Below, piece after piece: positions 17,152 to 25,124 of a stretch of 64,000 bases of DNA. Origin of the DNA: Psychromonas marina. GTDB taxonomy: Bacteria; Pseudomonadota; Gammaproteobacteria; Enterobacterales; Psychromonadaceae. Each line of letters opens with the position of its first letter. The stretch's first letter is position 1. Made by a program: the position numbers and the translations under genes. The DNA lies in NCBI RefSeq assembly GCF_030161115.1, contig NZ_BSPQ01000016.1:90231-154230 (forward strand), given 5' to 3'. A model generated the notes under the pieces. The model saw nothing but the letters and a program-made list of their open reading frames with translations, made no database searches and had not been told where the DNA came from.

Positions 17152-18562
17152 CAGCTGAACCCTCCTTACTTACAGAGCTATTCATCGATACTGTTTTATA
17201 TAAGTTAAAGACCATTATCAGTAACCCGAATACAAAACACGCACCACCAAAAAATCGAACAAATAACCATGGAGCTTTGAAATCCATCGCTTCAACAAAG
17301 CTATAGACAAGCGAACCATTCTCTTGTTGTGCTAACCACATATAACCTTCACCGATACCAGCAACCCAAAGGGCAATCGCGTACAGTGCGATACCGATAT
17401 GTGCTAGCCAAAAATGCAATTTAATCAGTTTGTTCGACCAAAGTTGCTCTTTACCCCAAAGTCTTGGAATAAAGTAATAGAACATCGCAATGGCAGACAT
17501 ACCCACCCAGCCTAAAGCTGCAGAGTGCACATGGCCGATAATCCACTCGGTATTATGTGCGATCATATTAAACCAGCGTATTGCTAGTAATGGACCTTCA
17601 AGTGTCGCTAGGCAGTAGTAGAGAATCGCTGACATGAAAAACAGCATAATATAGTCCGTTTTTAGCTTCTCTTTGTTTTGTAATAGCGTCATCGCGCTGT
17701 TAAATGCCCCGGCCCATGAAGGTAACCAGAGAATAAGTGACATCACAATACCTATGTTTTGTACCCACACAGGAACGGATGAATAAACTAAGTGATGTGT
17801 TCCTGCCCAAGTATAAAAGCCAACTAACCCCCAGAAATGTATGACTGATAAGCGGTAGGAGTATATGGGACGCTCTGAAACCTTAGGGATGAAGTAGTAG
17901 TTCATGCCAATCACACCAGCCGTGAGGAGAAAACCAACTGCATTATGTCCCCACCACCATTGTACAATGGCATCTTGAGCCCCTGAAAAGACCGAGTATG
18001 ACTTGGTTAATGATACTGGCATTGCTAAGTTGTTGATAACGAATATAAGTGTGACAACAATAATGAATGCACCATAAAACCAATTAGAAACGAAAATGTG
18101 GTGTACTTTTCGTTTCGCTATTGTGCCAAAAAATAATATTGCATAAAGCACCCAAACTAAACCGATAAGTAAGTCGATAGGCCACTCTAATTCGGCATAT
18201 TCCTTGGTCGACGTATATCCTAAAGGTAGTGTAATTAGTGCGAGTAGTAGCACTAACTGCCATCCCCAAAATACCATCCATGATAAGCTTTTGTTAAATA
18301 GCCTTGTTTGGCCTGTTCGTTGTACTATGTATAACGATGTTCCCATTAACATATTAACCACAAAACCGAAGATAACCCCTGAAGTATGCAGCGGTCTTAA
18401 TCTTCCAAACTGTATATATTCAGAATCAAAATTAAGTACTGGCCAATATAGTTGAGCCGCCAGCATTACCCCAATTAACATGCCTGCAATAGACCATGCG
18501 ACTGCTGCTATAATGAAATATTTAACGACCTTGATATCATACTTATCCATCCCTGATGACAT
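17144..18562 (-). CDS. ccoN: cbb3-type cytochrome c oxidase subunit I (CcoN)
   Basis: The 472-residue catalytic subunit reduces oxygen at a haem b3-CuB centre in the inner membrane. All expected residues are visible: His59 in RPLHTSG and His346 (haem b), His344 in GHVHSA (haem b3), His206 in WWGHNAVG with His256-His257 in GTHHLVY (CuB), and Tyr250 in FYTWAG placed where cbb3 oxidases have the cross-linked tyrosine. About twelve hydrophobic helices are present. The usual CcoQ gene and the CcoGHIS assembly genes are not in this window, so assembly factors must come from elsewhere, perhaps from a second standard cco operon. The gene starts 3 bases after the small cytochrome stop. Confidence 0.95.
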   Translation of the reverse strand: MSSGMDKYDIKVVKYFIIAAVAWSIAGMLIGVMLAAQLYWPVLNFDSEYIQFGRLRPLHTSGVIFGFVVNMLMGTSLYIVQRTGQTRLFNKSLSWMVFWGWQLVLLLALITLPLGYTSTKEYAELEWPIDLLIGLVWVLYAILFFGTIAKRKVHHIFVSNWFYGAFIIVVTLIFVINNLAMPVSLTKSYSVFSGAQDAIVQWWWGHNAVGFLLTAGVIGMNYYFIPKVSERPIYSYRLSVIHFWGLVGFYTWAGTHHLVYSSVPVWVQNIGIVMSLILWLPSWAGAFNSAMTLLQNKEKLKTDYIMLFFMSAILYYCLATLEGPLLAIRWFNMIAHNTEWIIGHVHSAALGWVGMSAIAMFYYFIPRLWGKEQLWSNKLIKLHFWLAHIGIALYAIALWVAGIGEGYMWLAQQENGSLVYSFVEAMDFKAPWLFVRFFGGACFVFGLLIMVFNLYKTVSMNSSVSKEGSADA

Positions 18563-18565
18563 ATG

Positions 18566-18898
18566 TTATTCCTCTTCCTTTGGTGTACCAAGCACAGAGA
18601 AGTAATAGGCAATATCTTTAATATCTTGATCGGATAAGGCATCCGCTTGCTGTTGCATTAAAATAGCTAAACCGCTATTTCTTTGGCGTGTCTGGTAATC
18701 TTTCAGGGAGGAGATCAAATAGCCAACTTTCTGACCGCGTAGGTTAGGGTAGGGATCAATATTAGAAATACCATCTTCGCCATGGCAAGTCATACACACT
18801 TTAGCTTTTTGCTTGCCAACTTCAAAAGAAGGGGAATAGTCAGCTTTCGCACCTAGTGAAATTAACAGGGTGAGCACTAACAAGGTGATTGCTTTCAT
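18566..18898 (-). CDS. Small periplasmic cytochrome c (c553/c5-like), first gene of the cbb3 operon
   Basis: The 110-residue product has a Sec signal peptide (MKAITLLVLTLLISLGAKA) and one haem site, Cys35-Cys38-His39 (CMTCHGEDG), followed by YPNLRGQKVGYLISSLKDYQ, a pattern typical of small class I cytochromes c. As the leading gene of an operon with ccoNO and the CcoP fusion (3-bp gap to ccoN), it is a likely soluble electron donor or shuttle for this oxidase. The partner is inferred from gene order. Confidence 0.88.
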   Translation of the reverse strand: MKAITLLVLTLLISLGAKADYSPSFEVGKQKAKVCMTCHGEDGISNIDPYPNLRGQKVGYLISSLKDYQTRQRNSGLAILMQQQADALSDQDIKDIAYYFSVLGTPKEEE

Positions 18899-18910
18899 AA
18901 GTGTATCTCT

Positions 18911-18934
18911 TAGTTTTCAATACTATTAAAACTA
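18911..18934. promoter_or_regulatory. Inverted repeat upstream of the small cytochrome/cbb3 operon (candidate operator)
   Basis: TAGTTTT (18911-18917) and AAAACTA (18928-18934) are perfect 7-bp arms spaced by 10 bases, ending 13 bases upstream of the first codon of the operon. Position suits a repressor or activator site. I found no FNR-type TTGAT-N4-ATCAA box here. Confidence 0.35.
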
Positions 18935-19073
18935 GACTAAGCAATTTTTTTTACAACTTTTATGTCAATATAATATTTATTTAGCCTGATTGAACAGTGA
19001 TTACTGTTAGTTCTATGGCAATTAACTGAGTGCCATTTTCAATGGGGATGTCACTTTGGCATTTTTTATAAAG

Positions 19074-19589
19074 TTATTTTGATATGACCAAAATAACTTC
19101 ACCAACAGTGATCCCCCATTTTTTTATGTAACTGCGATTGATTACGACTTGCTCATCTATTTGGTATAACCAATCATCAAAAGTCACGCGATAGATACTG
19201 TCGTCAACTGTAAGGTCGAGTTGATAATCCCAATGTAATGCAAAACCAGCACTTTGCCCTTGTGCTTCACCGACAATATCACCTGCTGTCCCTGTATAAC
19301 GACCGTCTGCTAGTTTATTGATAATCCATGTTCTTTCTGTTTTTTCACCGTCATCAAAAACAAACCACTCTGCTAATGTACCTTGGGTGTTTTCCCAGCT
19401 GCCTATCATCTCGACACTAAAGCGTCGCGTTACGGTGCCGGATCTATCGAGCACAATCCCCTTTGCTTGTAGTGGACCATTAAAAAAGGTTTTTACATCA
19501 AATTCGGGATTACTATTGTTGTAATCAGTTAGGTTTTGACTGCAGGCCGTTAGCATTAAGCTTGAAATTATAATCAACAATGTTTTCAT
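19074..19589 (-). CDS. DUF3833 family lipoprotein
   Basis: The 171-residue product has a lipoprotein signal with the lipobox LTAC (Cys16), so it is predicted to be anchored to a membrane facing the periplasm. The mature part matches the DUF3833 family as I recognise it: NPEFDVKTFFNGPLQAKG, FSVEMIGSW and YTGTAGDIVGEA, with alternating beta-strand character. The function of this family is unknown. It is the last gene of the long sigma-E/ChrR-linked series and starts one base after the stop of the chalcone-isomerase-like gene. Confidence 0.82.
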   Translation of the reverse strand: MKTLLIIISSLMLTACSQNLTDYNNSNPEFDVKTFFNGPLQAKGIVLDRSGTVTRRFSVEMIGSWENTQGTLAEWFVFDDGEKTERTWIINKLADGRYTGTAGDIVGEAQGQSAGFALHWDYQLDLTVDDSIYRVTFDDWLYQIDEQVVINRSYIKKWGITVGEVILVISK

Positions 19590-19590
19590 T

Positions 19591-20145
19591 TTATTCCCCT
19601 AATAATTGTTGGCGAAGCTTAGGCTCACTGGTGTTTTTGGATAACCAAATAGATAAAAAAGCTTCGGCAAACTGTTGGTTATCAACGCCTCCCAATAACT
19701 TATTATTATGATAAAAATAACCGCTACCATCATCTTCAACCATAAACAGGAGTTGATCGCCTTTTTTGATGTCAGGCCACAAATTATCGAGCTGATTTAA
19801 CCAACCGTTATATTGTGTATTGTTGAAAGCTAATTTTTGCCACTCTTTTTCAGTCGCACTAATGAGATGATCTTTATCGATATCTTTTTGATAAATGATG
19901 TTTAGCGCTTGCGGATATTGTGCTTGTTTATAATCACCCGTTGGGCTGTAAAGTGAGGCTTGGTAGAGATCGATAAATAACCAAGACATCTCGCCCTGTC
20001 CAACCATTTTTAAATCCTGAGTAAGGTGAGAGCTCGCACTGCTAAAGTTACTTGTCATCAACAGCGTAATAACAAGTACAAAATGGGAAGATGGTTTGAC
20101 TATTTTATTGCAAATTGTCGCTAACATTTTGGTTAATATTTTCAT
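19591..20145 (-). CDS. Chalcone-isomerase-like exported protein
   Basis: The product of about 184 residues has an N-terminal hydrophobic export segment (ending near SNFSSASS). It then shows the chalcone isomerase-like pattern MSWLFIDLYQASLYSPTG, LNIIYQKDIDKDHLISATEKEWQKL and GYFYHNNKLLGGVDN. Bacterial members do not make flavonoids. The fold is related to fatty-acid-binding proteins, and in this gene cluster a role in lipid handling is plausible but unproven. I choose the ATG at 20145 over the GTG at 20148 because AGGGTG lies 7 bases before it. The gene start overlaps the end of the DUF2878 gene by 41 bases. Confidence 0.78.
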   Translation of the reverse strand: MKILTKMLATICNKIVKPSSHFVLVITLLMTSNFSSASSHLTQDLKMVGQGEMSWLFIDLYQASLYSPTGDYKQAQYPQALNIIYQKDIDKDHLISATEKEWQKLAFNNTQYNGWLNQLDNLWPDIKKGDQLLFMVEDDGSGYFYHNNKLLGGVDNQQFAEAFLSIWLSKNTSEPKLRQQLLGE

Positions 20146-20659
20146 CACAGAACACCCTATTAAATAATGCTATTTCTATATATACGGGTAATAGGGTTGC
20201 CCAGATCACAGCCATTGAAAATAAACTAAGGGTTAGATTTTGGTGTAATGTTACCGCGCCAAATTGCGCGCCTGCATAATAGCTCAAAGTACCAAAAATG
20301 GCGCCGAACAGTATGCGTCCGTAACCAGGTAAGTTACTCAGCCAGCTCATGCCATGGTTTAAAGCAAGGGCGAAGTGAGCCCATAATAAAATTAACCAGA
20401 CCGGAATGAACAGCGTTTCAGGAAAGATATAAATGCCTAAAAAGGTCAGTAAGAAATCACCTAATGAGCCGAGTAGAGTAATACCAAGCATTGTTAATAG
20501 GTCTGCCTCTCGAGTTGGTGTGAGCAAAAAATGCAAGCACAATGATATAAGCAACAGAGTCATGGTTTGTTCGGTATAAAAAACAGCGACAAACCAAATA
20601 ACCTGAAACCAGATAAAATTAATCCAAGAAAATAGTTTTTTATTGAGTGCTATCTTCAT
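20105..20659 (-). CDS. DUF2878 family inner-membrane protein
   Basis: This 184-residue protein is nearly all hydrophobic, with about five to six membrane helices and the family segments FNFIWFQ-like INFIWFQVIWF and LALNHGMSWLSNLPGYGRILFGAIFGTLSYYAG. DUF2878 proteins of unknown function recur beside Cfa, DUF1365 and FAD oxidoreductase genes in sigma-E/ChrR loci. AGGAG lies 5 bases before the ATG. A 63-bp gap to the Cfa-family gene is the largest break in the lower part of the series and could hold a weak extra promoter. Confidence 0.8.
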   Translation of the reverse strand: MKIALNKKLFSWINFIWFQVIWFVAVFYTEQTMTLLLISLCLHFLLTPTREADLLTMLGITLLGSLGDFLLTFLGIYIFPETLFIPVWLILLWAHFALALNHGMSWLSNLPGYGRILFGAIFGTLSYYAGAQFGAVTLHQNLTLSLFSMAVIWATLLPVYIEIALFNRVFCDENINQNVSDNLQ

Positions 20660-20722
20660 CGTTAACTCCTGTTGCTTAATACATACGGTGCTGTGGTGAT
20701 ACTTTTGATAGCTGAACTATTG

Positions 20723-21967
20723 TTAGCAATCACGATAATCAGGCTTCGCTGCGATTAAATGCACCGTGCTGATTCGGCGTTCCAAGAATGCCCCCTCACA
20801 ATAGCTAAAATAAAACTTCCACAGGCGGATGAAGTTATCATCGTAGCCCAACTGTTTTACTTTTTCTAATGCACCATCGAAGCGTTGATGCCAATGATTA
20901 AGCGTTTTTGCGTAGTCTTGGCCAATATCATGTAGCCCGGTTACCACCATATCGGTTTTATTGCTGACTTTATCTGTCATCACGTTGATCGAAGGTAAGC
21001 AACCGCCTGGGAAGATATAACGCTGTATAAAATCGACGCCTTTACGGTAGCTATGGTAACGCTGATCGGAAATAGTGATCGCTTGAATGAGCATCTTGCC
21101 ATGTGGCTTAAGGTGCTTATTACAGGTTTCAAAAAAACTTGAAAGGTATTCATGTCCTACCGCTTCAATCATCTCTATTGAGACCAATTTATCGTATTGC
21201 CCCTCAAGTTGGCGATAATCCTTTTTAAGTAGCGTGATTTTGTCGTTTAGTCCGAGTGCTTCGACACGTGCTTTAGTGTAATCATATTGTGCGTCAGAGA
21301 TAGTGGTAGTAGTGACTTGCACGTCATAATGTTGCGCCGCATAAATAGCCAATGCGCCCCAGCCTGTGCCTATTTCTAATAATGTTTCTCCTGCTTTTAG
21401 GTCTAAGCGCTGACAGATAGTCTCTAGTTTATGCAGTTGTGCTTGCTCTAGGTCGGCGTTGTTATCTGGGTAGATAGCACTTGAATAAAGCATCTCTTTA
21501 TCCAGAAATTGTTCATACATATCATTACCTAGGTCATAATGCTCTAAAATGTTTTTCTTAGATCCAGACTGAGTATTCTTACGTGCGCGATGATAAAACC
21601 AACTTGGAATCGCCATAAAGCGTGCAAAGCGCTTCTCTAATTTATCCAGTGCTGACTGTTCACGTGCTAATACTTGAATCACTTTGGTCAAATCAGGGCT
21701 GCTCCATAAACCTTGTATGTAAGCTTCACCCGCACCAATGCTGCCACCTAGTAACATTTTTGTGTAACAGCTTAGATCATGAATAATGATTTTTGCGTGT
21801 AATTTGGCTTGGCTATTTCCTAAATGAAACTGTTCATGTTGCTCTTCAAAGGTGAGGTAGCTATTTTTCATGTCACCTAAAAATGAGATGATTAACTTTT
21901 TAGCCGTTTTATCAAACAATCCGATTGAGCTGTCGCTATTGGTTAATGCTAGATTTTCAGTTGGCAT
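20723..21967 (-). CDS. cfa: Cfa-family SAM-dependent fatty-acyl-phospholipid methyltransferase
   Basis: The product of about 414 residues starts MPTENLALTNSD at the ATG at 21967, with AGGAG 8 bases upstream, and overlaps the end of the DUF1365 gene by 11 bases. The SAM-binding loop is LLEIGTGWGALAIYAA, and the Cfa core includes LEHYDLGNDMYEQFLD, MLYSSAIYP, SIEMIEAVGHEYL, FIQRYIFPGGCLPS and a C-terminal FYFSYCEGAFLERRI. These enzymes methylenate or methylate unsaturated acyl chains of phospholipids at the membrane. In a sigma-E/ChrR locus the related Rhodobacter methyltransferase UfaM contributes to furan fatty acids, so this gene may encode that activity instead of true cyclopropane synthase. 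The symbol cfa is used in the family sense. Confidence 0.88.
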   Translation of the reverse strand: MPTENLALTNSDSSIGLFDKTAKKLIISFLGDMKNSYLTFEEQHEQFHLGNSQAKLHAKIIIHDLSCYTKMLLGGSIGAGEAYIQGLWSSPDLTKVIQVLAREQSALDKLEKRFARFMAIPSWFYHRARKNTQSGSKKNILEHYDLGNDMYEQFLDKEMLYSSAIYPDNNADLEQAQLHKLETICQRLDLKAGETLLEIGTGWGALAIYAAQHYDVQVTTTTISDAQYDYTKARVEALGLNDKITLLKKDYRQLEGQYDKLVSIEMIEAVGHEYLSSFFETCNKHLKPHGKMLIQAITISDQRYHSYRKGVDFIQRYIFPGGCLPSINVMTDKVSNKTDMVVTGLHDIGQDYAKTLNHWHQRFDGALEKVKQLGYDDNFIRLWKFYFSYCEGAFLERRISTVHLIAAKPDYRDC

Positions 21968-22715
21968 TGCTTTTCTCCTTTTTTGAGTGCGCAATATAAG
22001 GCACACCTTTTATATATAATTTGAGTGCTTGCCAATAGATGCCTAGTACTGTTTTTAGGGTCATCATCGGAATCGCTAATAGATTTTTGAGCAAATTATT
22101 ATTGGTAAATTCTTGTCGAGTCATCGCGACACTAGCGATAAATAGTTTCTTTTGTTCATGGTGAAGCGAAAAATTTTCTATGCTCAATGAAAGTTGCTCT
22201 GCAGGGGCTTTAATGCGCCAGTGATATTTCATGTCGAGATCCATAAATGGGGAAACATGGAATGTTTTTTCACATTGTTGTTCACTGGCCATATCAATCA
22301 GGTAATACTGGCGCTCATTCCAAGGTGTATTGCTTACCTCGGCGAGTAAATAAATTAAGTTGCCCTGTTGGTCATAACAGTAATAGCTATTGATAGGGCT
22401 AAAATAGAGACCAAAACAACGCATCTGTCCAACAAATAACACTCTTCCTGGTTGGCGATGTCCACCTAATTCAGTGACTTTATTCCATACATCCTGTTTG
22501 CTTATCTGTTTTTTGTTGTACAGGTAATCTGCACCACAAAAACGCAGTGGGGCAAAGCTATCGGTTTTAAAGTAACGTCCCATTTTATTTAGCGTTGGCA
22601 GTTCATCAAGGTCGATCGCCAAAAAGAAGATGCGGTAGCTAAATTTATGTTTACGTGGGCTAAAGCGTTGATGAAACACTTCGCCTTGATAAATACAGGA
22701 GTTGAGTTGGTTCAT
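21957..22715 (-). CDS. DUF1365 family protein
   Basis: The 252-residue protein begins MNQLNSCIYQGEVFHQRFSPRKHKFSYRIF, the DUF1365 hallmark, and continues with FCGADYLYN, FGLYFSPINSYYCYD, EVSNTPWNERQYYL and FHVSPFMDLDMKY. The function is unknown. DUF1365 is almost always found between an FAD amine-oxidase-like gene and a Cfa-like gene, as here. It overlaps the FAD gene by 4 bases upstream and the Cfa gene by 11 bases downstream, so the three are translationally coupled and probably act in one lipid-modification pathway. Confidence 0.88.
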   Translation of the reverse strand: MNQLNSCIYQGEVFHQRFSPRKHKFSYRIFFLAIDLDELPTLNKMGRYFKTDSFAPLRFCGADYLYNKKQISKQDVWNKVTELGGHRQPGRVLFVGQMRCFGLYFSPINSYYCYDQQGNLIYLLAEVSNTPWNERQYYLIDMASEQQCEKTFHVSPFMDLDMKYHWRIKAPAEQLSLSIENFSLHHEQKKLFIASVAMTRQEFTNNNLLKNLLAIPMMTLKTVLGIYWQALKLYIKGVPYIAHSKKEKSNAN

Positions 22716-23968
22716 AACGTCACCCCAAAGCGCTTGCAGACATCTAATGCGCTATTAACACCATCTTCATGGAAACCGTTATACCAATAGGCGCCCGCGA
22801 AATGGGTATGTTGTTGACCACAAATCAGTTCACGTTGCTGCTGTGCCGCTATGCTTTGAGCATTAAAGATAGGGTGTTCGTATTGATATTTACCTAATAC
22901 CTTTTCACTGCTAATGAGTTCAGTTTGGTTCAACGTGACGCAAAAATCAGGCGCGCCTTTTTTTAAGCATTGCAGAATATTCATATTGTAAGTCAGTGCA
23001 GTAGGGCGCTGATTATCACTATTAAGGTGATAATTCCATGCAGCCCAAGCACCTCTTTTTTTCGGTAATAGGCTGATGTCTGTGTGTAGCACTACTTCAT
23101 TATTTTGGTACTGCAGTCCGCCTAATACCTGTTTCTCATTGTCACTTATATCGTTTAGCATCTGCTTTGCTTGATTGCTATGACAGGCTAAAACGATCTC
23201 ATCAAATTGCTGCCATGGGCCATTATTCACTTTTAGTTGAATACCACCCTCAATACGCTCAACGCTTGTGACCGGTGAGTTAAGATGAATTTTATCTTGG
23301 AAGCTCTCGCATAAAGGCGCGACATATTGTTTGGAACCGCCTGGAATGACATACCATTGTGGTCGATTGGTGATACTCAATAATCCATGGTTATAAAAAA
23401 AGCGGATGAAGAAGTACAGTGGAAATGCCTCCATATCCTTTAAGCTAGATGACCAAATCGCAGCCCCCATCGGTAAAATGTAGTGATTAGCGAAATAGTC
23501 ATTAAAATTATTTTGCTGTAAGAAATCACCTAAGTTTTGCTGTTTATCTATCTTTTGGCTTAGCCATGCGTCATTGCATAAGCGATTAAAACGCAAGATT
23601 TGTTTAATCAGCATTAAAAACTTAGGGTTGAATAGATTACGTCGTTGCGCAAACAGACTATTAAGATTGGTGCCGCTGTATTCAAGCCCGCTATCTTGAT
23701 TACTGACACTAAAGCTCATCTCTGTGGCTAAACGTCCCACGCCAATTTGTGCTAATAACTTTTCAAAATTTGGGTAGGTTCGATCATTAAAAACAATGAA
23801 ACCTGTGTCAATCTGCCAAGACTCACCTGCGACAGTGACGGTTTTGGTTGCCGTATGGCCGCCAACATATTCACCCGCTTCAAAGAGGGTAATATCATGT
23901 TCTTTATTAAGCAGGTAGGCACAAGTTAGGCCTGAAATACCACTGCCAACGATTGCAATTTTTTTCAT
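22712..23968 (-). CDS. FAD-dependent amine-oxidase-like oxidoreductase
   Basis: The product of about 418 residues starts MKKIAIVGSGISGLTCAY at 23968, which puts the dinucleotide-binding GxGxxG at the very N-terminus. An in-frame upstream extension would add a non-conserved tail. Further landmarks are LFEAGEYVGGHTATK, IDTGFIVFNDRTYPNFEKLL and a C-terminal FAGAYWYNGFHEDGVNSAL that closes the FAD site. The family resembles protoporphyrinogen/phytoene desaturases and is annotated as NAD/FAD-binding protein. In Rhodobacter a related enzyme, UfaD, desaturates acyl chains on the way to furan fatty acids. The gene overlaps the SDR gene by 4 bases. Confidence 0.85.
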   Translation of the reverse strand: MKKIAIVGSGISGLTCAYLLNKEHDITLFEAGEYVGGHTATKTVTVAGESWQIDTGFIVFNDRTYPNFEKLLAQIGVGRLATEMSFSVSNQDSGLEYSGTNLNSLFAQRRNLFNPKFLMLIKQILRFNRLCNDAWLSQKIDKQQNLGDFLQQNNFNDYFANHYILPMGAAIWSSSLKDMEAFPLYFFIRFFYNHGLLSITNRPQWYVIPGGSKQYVAPLCESFQDKIHLNSPVTSVERIEGGIQLKVNNGPWQQFDEIVLACHSNQAKQMLNDISDNEKQVLGGLQYQNNEVVLHTDISLLPKKRGAWAAWNYHLNSDNQRPTALTYNMNILQCLKKGAPDFCVTLNQTELISSEKVLGKYQYEHPIFNAQSIAAQQQRELICGQQHTHFAGAYWYNGFHEDGVNSALDVCKRFGVTL

Positions 23969-24687
23969 TTTTGTAACGTCCTTGCTGAAAACAGTTGCCA
24001 CCAACTATCTGGCAGCAACGATAAGGTTTTTAGGATATAGGTAAATTTTTTTGGGAAATGGATATCAAATGTGCGCTTTTGTAAGCCATTAACAATTTCT
24101 ATCGCTGCTTGTTCTGCGCTTATTTGCATCGGCATTTTGAAATCATTTTTATCGGTTAATGGGGTTTTGACAAATCCGGGACTGATTAAACTAACATCGA
24201 TTTTCTGTGCCTTAAGGTCTAGTGCTAAGGTGCGTGCTAAATAAGCCACACCCGCTTTGCTTGCGCCATAGGCTTGGGCGCGGGAGAACGCGAGAAAGCT
24301 GGCACTAGATCCTACTAATGCTAATTGACCGCCAGTGGGGATTTTCGGAATCAGTGCGCCTAAGCAGTAGCCCATTGAAACTAAGTTGGTATTGATGACG
24401 CGGGCAAAAAGTTTTCCATCAAAATGTTTAGCATCATCGATATACTCACAACTACCCGCATTTAGGATGACTAAATCCAACGCCGTTAAATGTTGGAGTT
24501 TTTCACTTACTTGCAACTCATCACAAAGGTCTACAGCAATAACGTCTATGTTTTGGTAGGTTGCCAATTGTGCTAATTTTTGTTCGTTGCGCCCACAAGC
24601 AATAATATGATGACCTTGCTTTTGATAGTTAAGACATAGTGCTTCACCAATACCTGAGGTTGCGCCTGTAATAAGGATATTTTTCAT
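23965..24687 (-). CDS. Short-chain dehydrogenase/reductase
   Basis: This 240-residue classical SDR has the NAD(P)-binding TGATSGIG (residues 7-14), the NAG segment LNAGSCEY, a catalytic serine in LVGSSASF, the YGASK active-site Tyr-x-x-x-Lys, and SPGFVKTPLT. The substrate is unknown. Within the operon it is coupled by 4-base overlaps to both neighbours (the NTF2-like gene upstream, the FAD gene downstream). It probably reduces or oxidises an intermediate of the same oxidative-stress lipid pathway; that role is inferred from context only. Confidence 0.88.
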   Translation of the reverse strand: MKNILITGATSGIGEALCLNYQKQGHHIIACGRNEQKLAQLATYQNIDVIAVDLCDELQVSEKLQHLTALDLVILNAGSCEYIDDAKHFDGKLFARVINTNLVSMGYCLGALIPKIPTGGQLALVGSSASFLAFSRAQAYGASKAGVAYLARTLALDLKAQKIDVSLISPGFVKTPLTDKNDFKMPMQISAEQAAIEIVNGLQKRTFDIHFPKKFTYILKTLSLLPDSWWQLFSARTLQK

Positions 24688-25109
24688 TTTCCAGCCCTCT
24701 TTTTAATACTTTTAATCACGGGGCCAACCACAGGCAACTGTTCATAAAGCATTTGACCTAAATCGAGGTAATCACGGTGTTTATCTATTTTGTTTGAAAA
24801 GGTTAAATGAGAGCAGCCATCAACGGCTATTTTTTTACCGTTTTTGATTTTTTGATGGGAGTATTCCATGCGCCATACTAAGCAAGCTTCACCCGGCTGC
24901 TGAACAACATGGTTTATCTGAAAGTGGCAATATTCCATATTTTTGTAGAGGTTTTCAAAATACAGCGTCAGTGCGTCGATCCCTTTCACTTCATGAATAG
25001 GGTCAGTGAACAGCACATCGTCGCTATAAACCTCTTTCAAGCGTATTAAGTTATCTTTATTGAGGTTCTGATATAACGTACAAAAATCGTCTAACAATGT
25101 GTTGTTCAT
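24684..25109 (-). CDS. NTF2/SnoaL-like protein
   Basis: The product of 141 residues (ATG at 25109 preceded by AAAGGATC) is a small alpha+beta-barrel protein of the nuclear transport factor 2/SnoaL type: LYQNLNKDNLIRLKEVYSDD, FTDPIHEVKGIDALTLYFENLY and CLVWRMEYSH. Such proteins are ligand-binding or isomerase-like. Members next to SDR and FAD genes in ChrR regulons have no known activity. A TTG at 25124 could extend the frame by 5 codons but is less likely. A perfect sigma-E-type promoter motif lies about 170 bases upstream, inside phr. Confidence 0.82.
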   Translation of the reverse strand: MNNTLLDDFCTLYQNLNKDNLIRLKEVYSDDVLFTDPIHEVKGIDALTLYFENLYKNMEYCHFQINHVVQQPGEACLVWRMEYSHQKIKNGKKIAVDGCSHLTFSNKIDKHRDYLDLGQMLYEQLPVVGPVIKSIKKRAGK

Positions 25110-25124
25110 CTTTGATCCTTTCAA

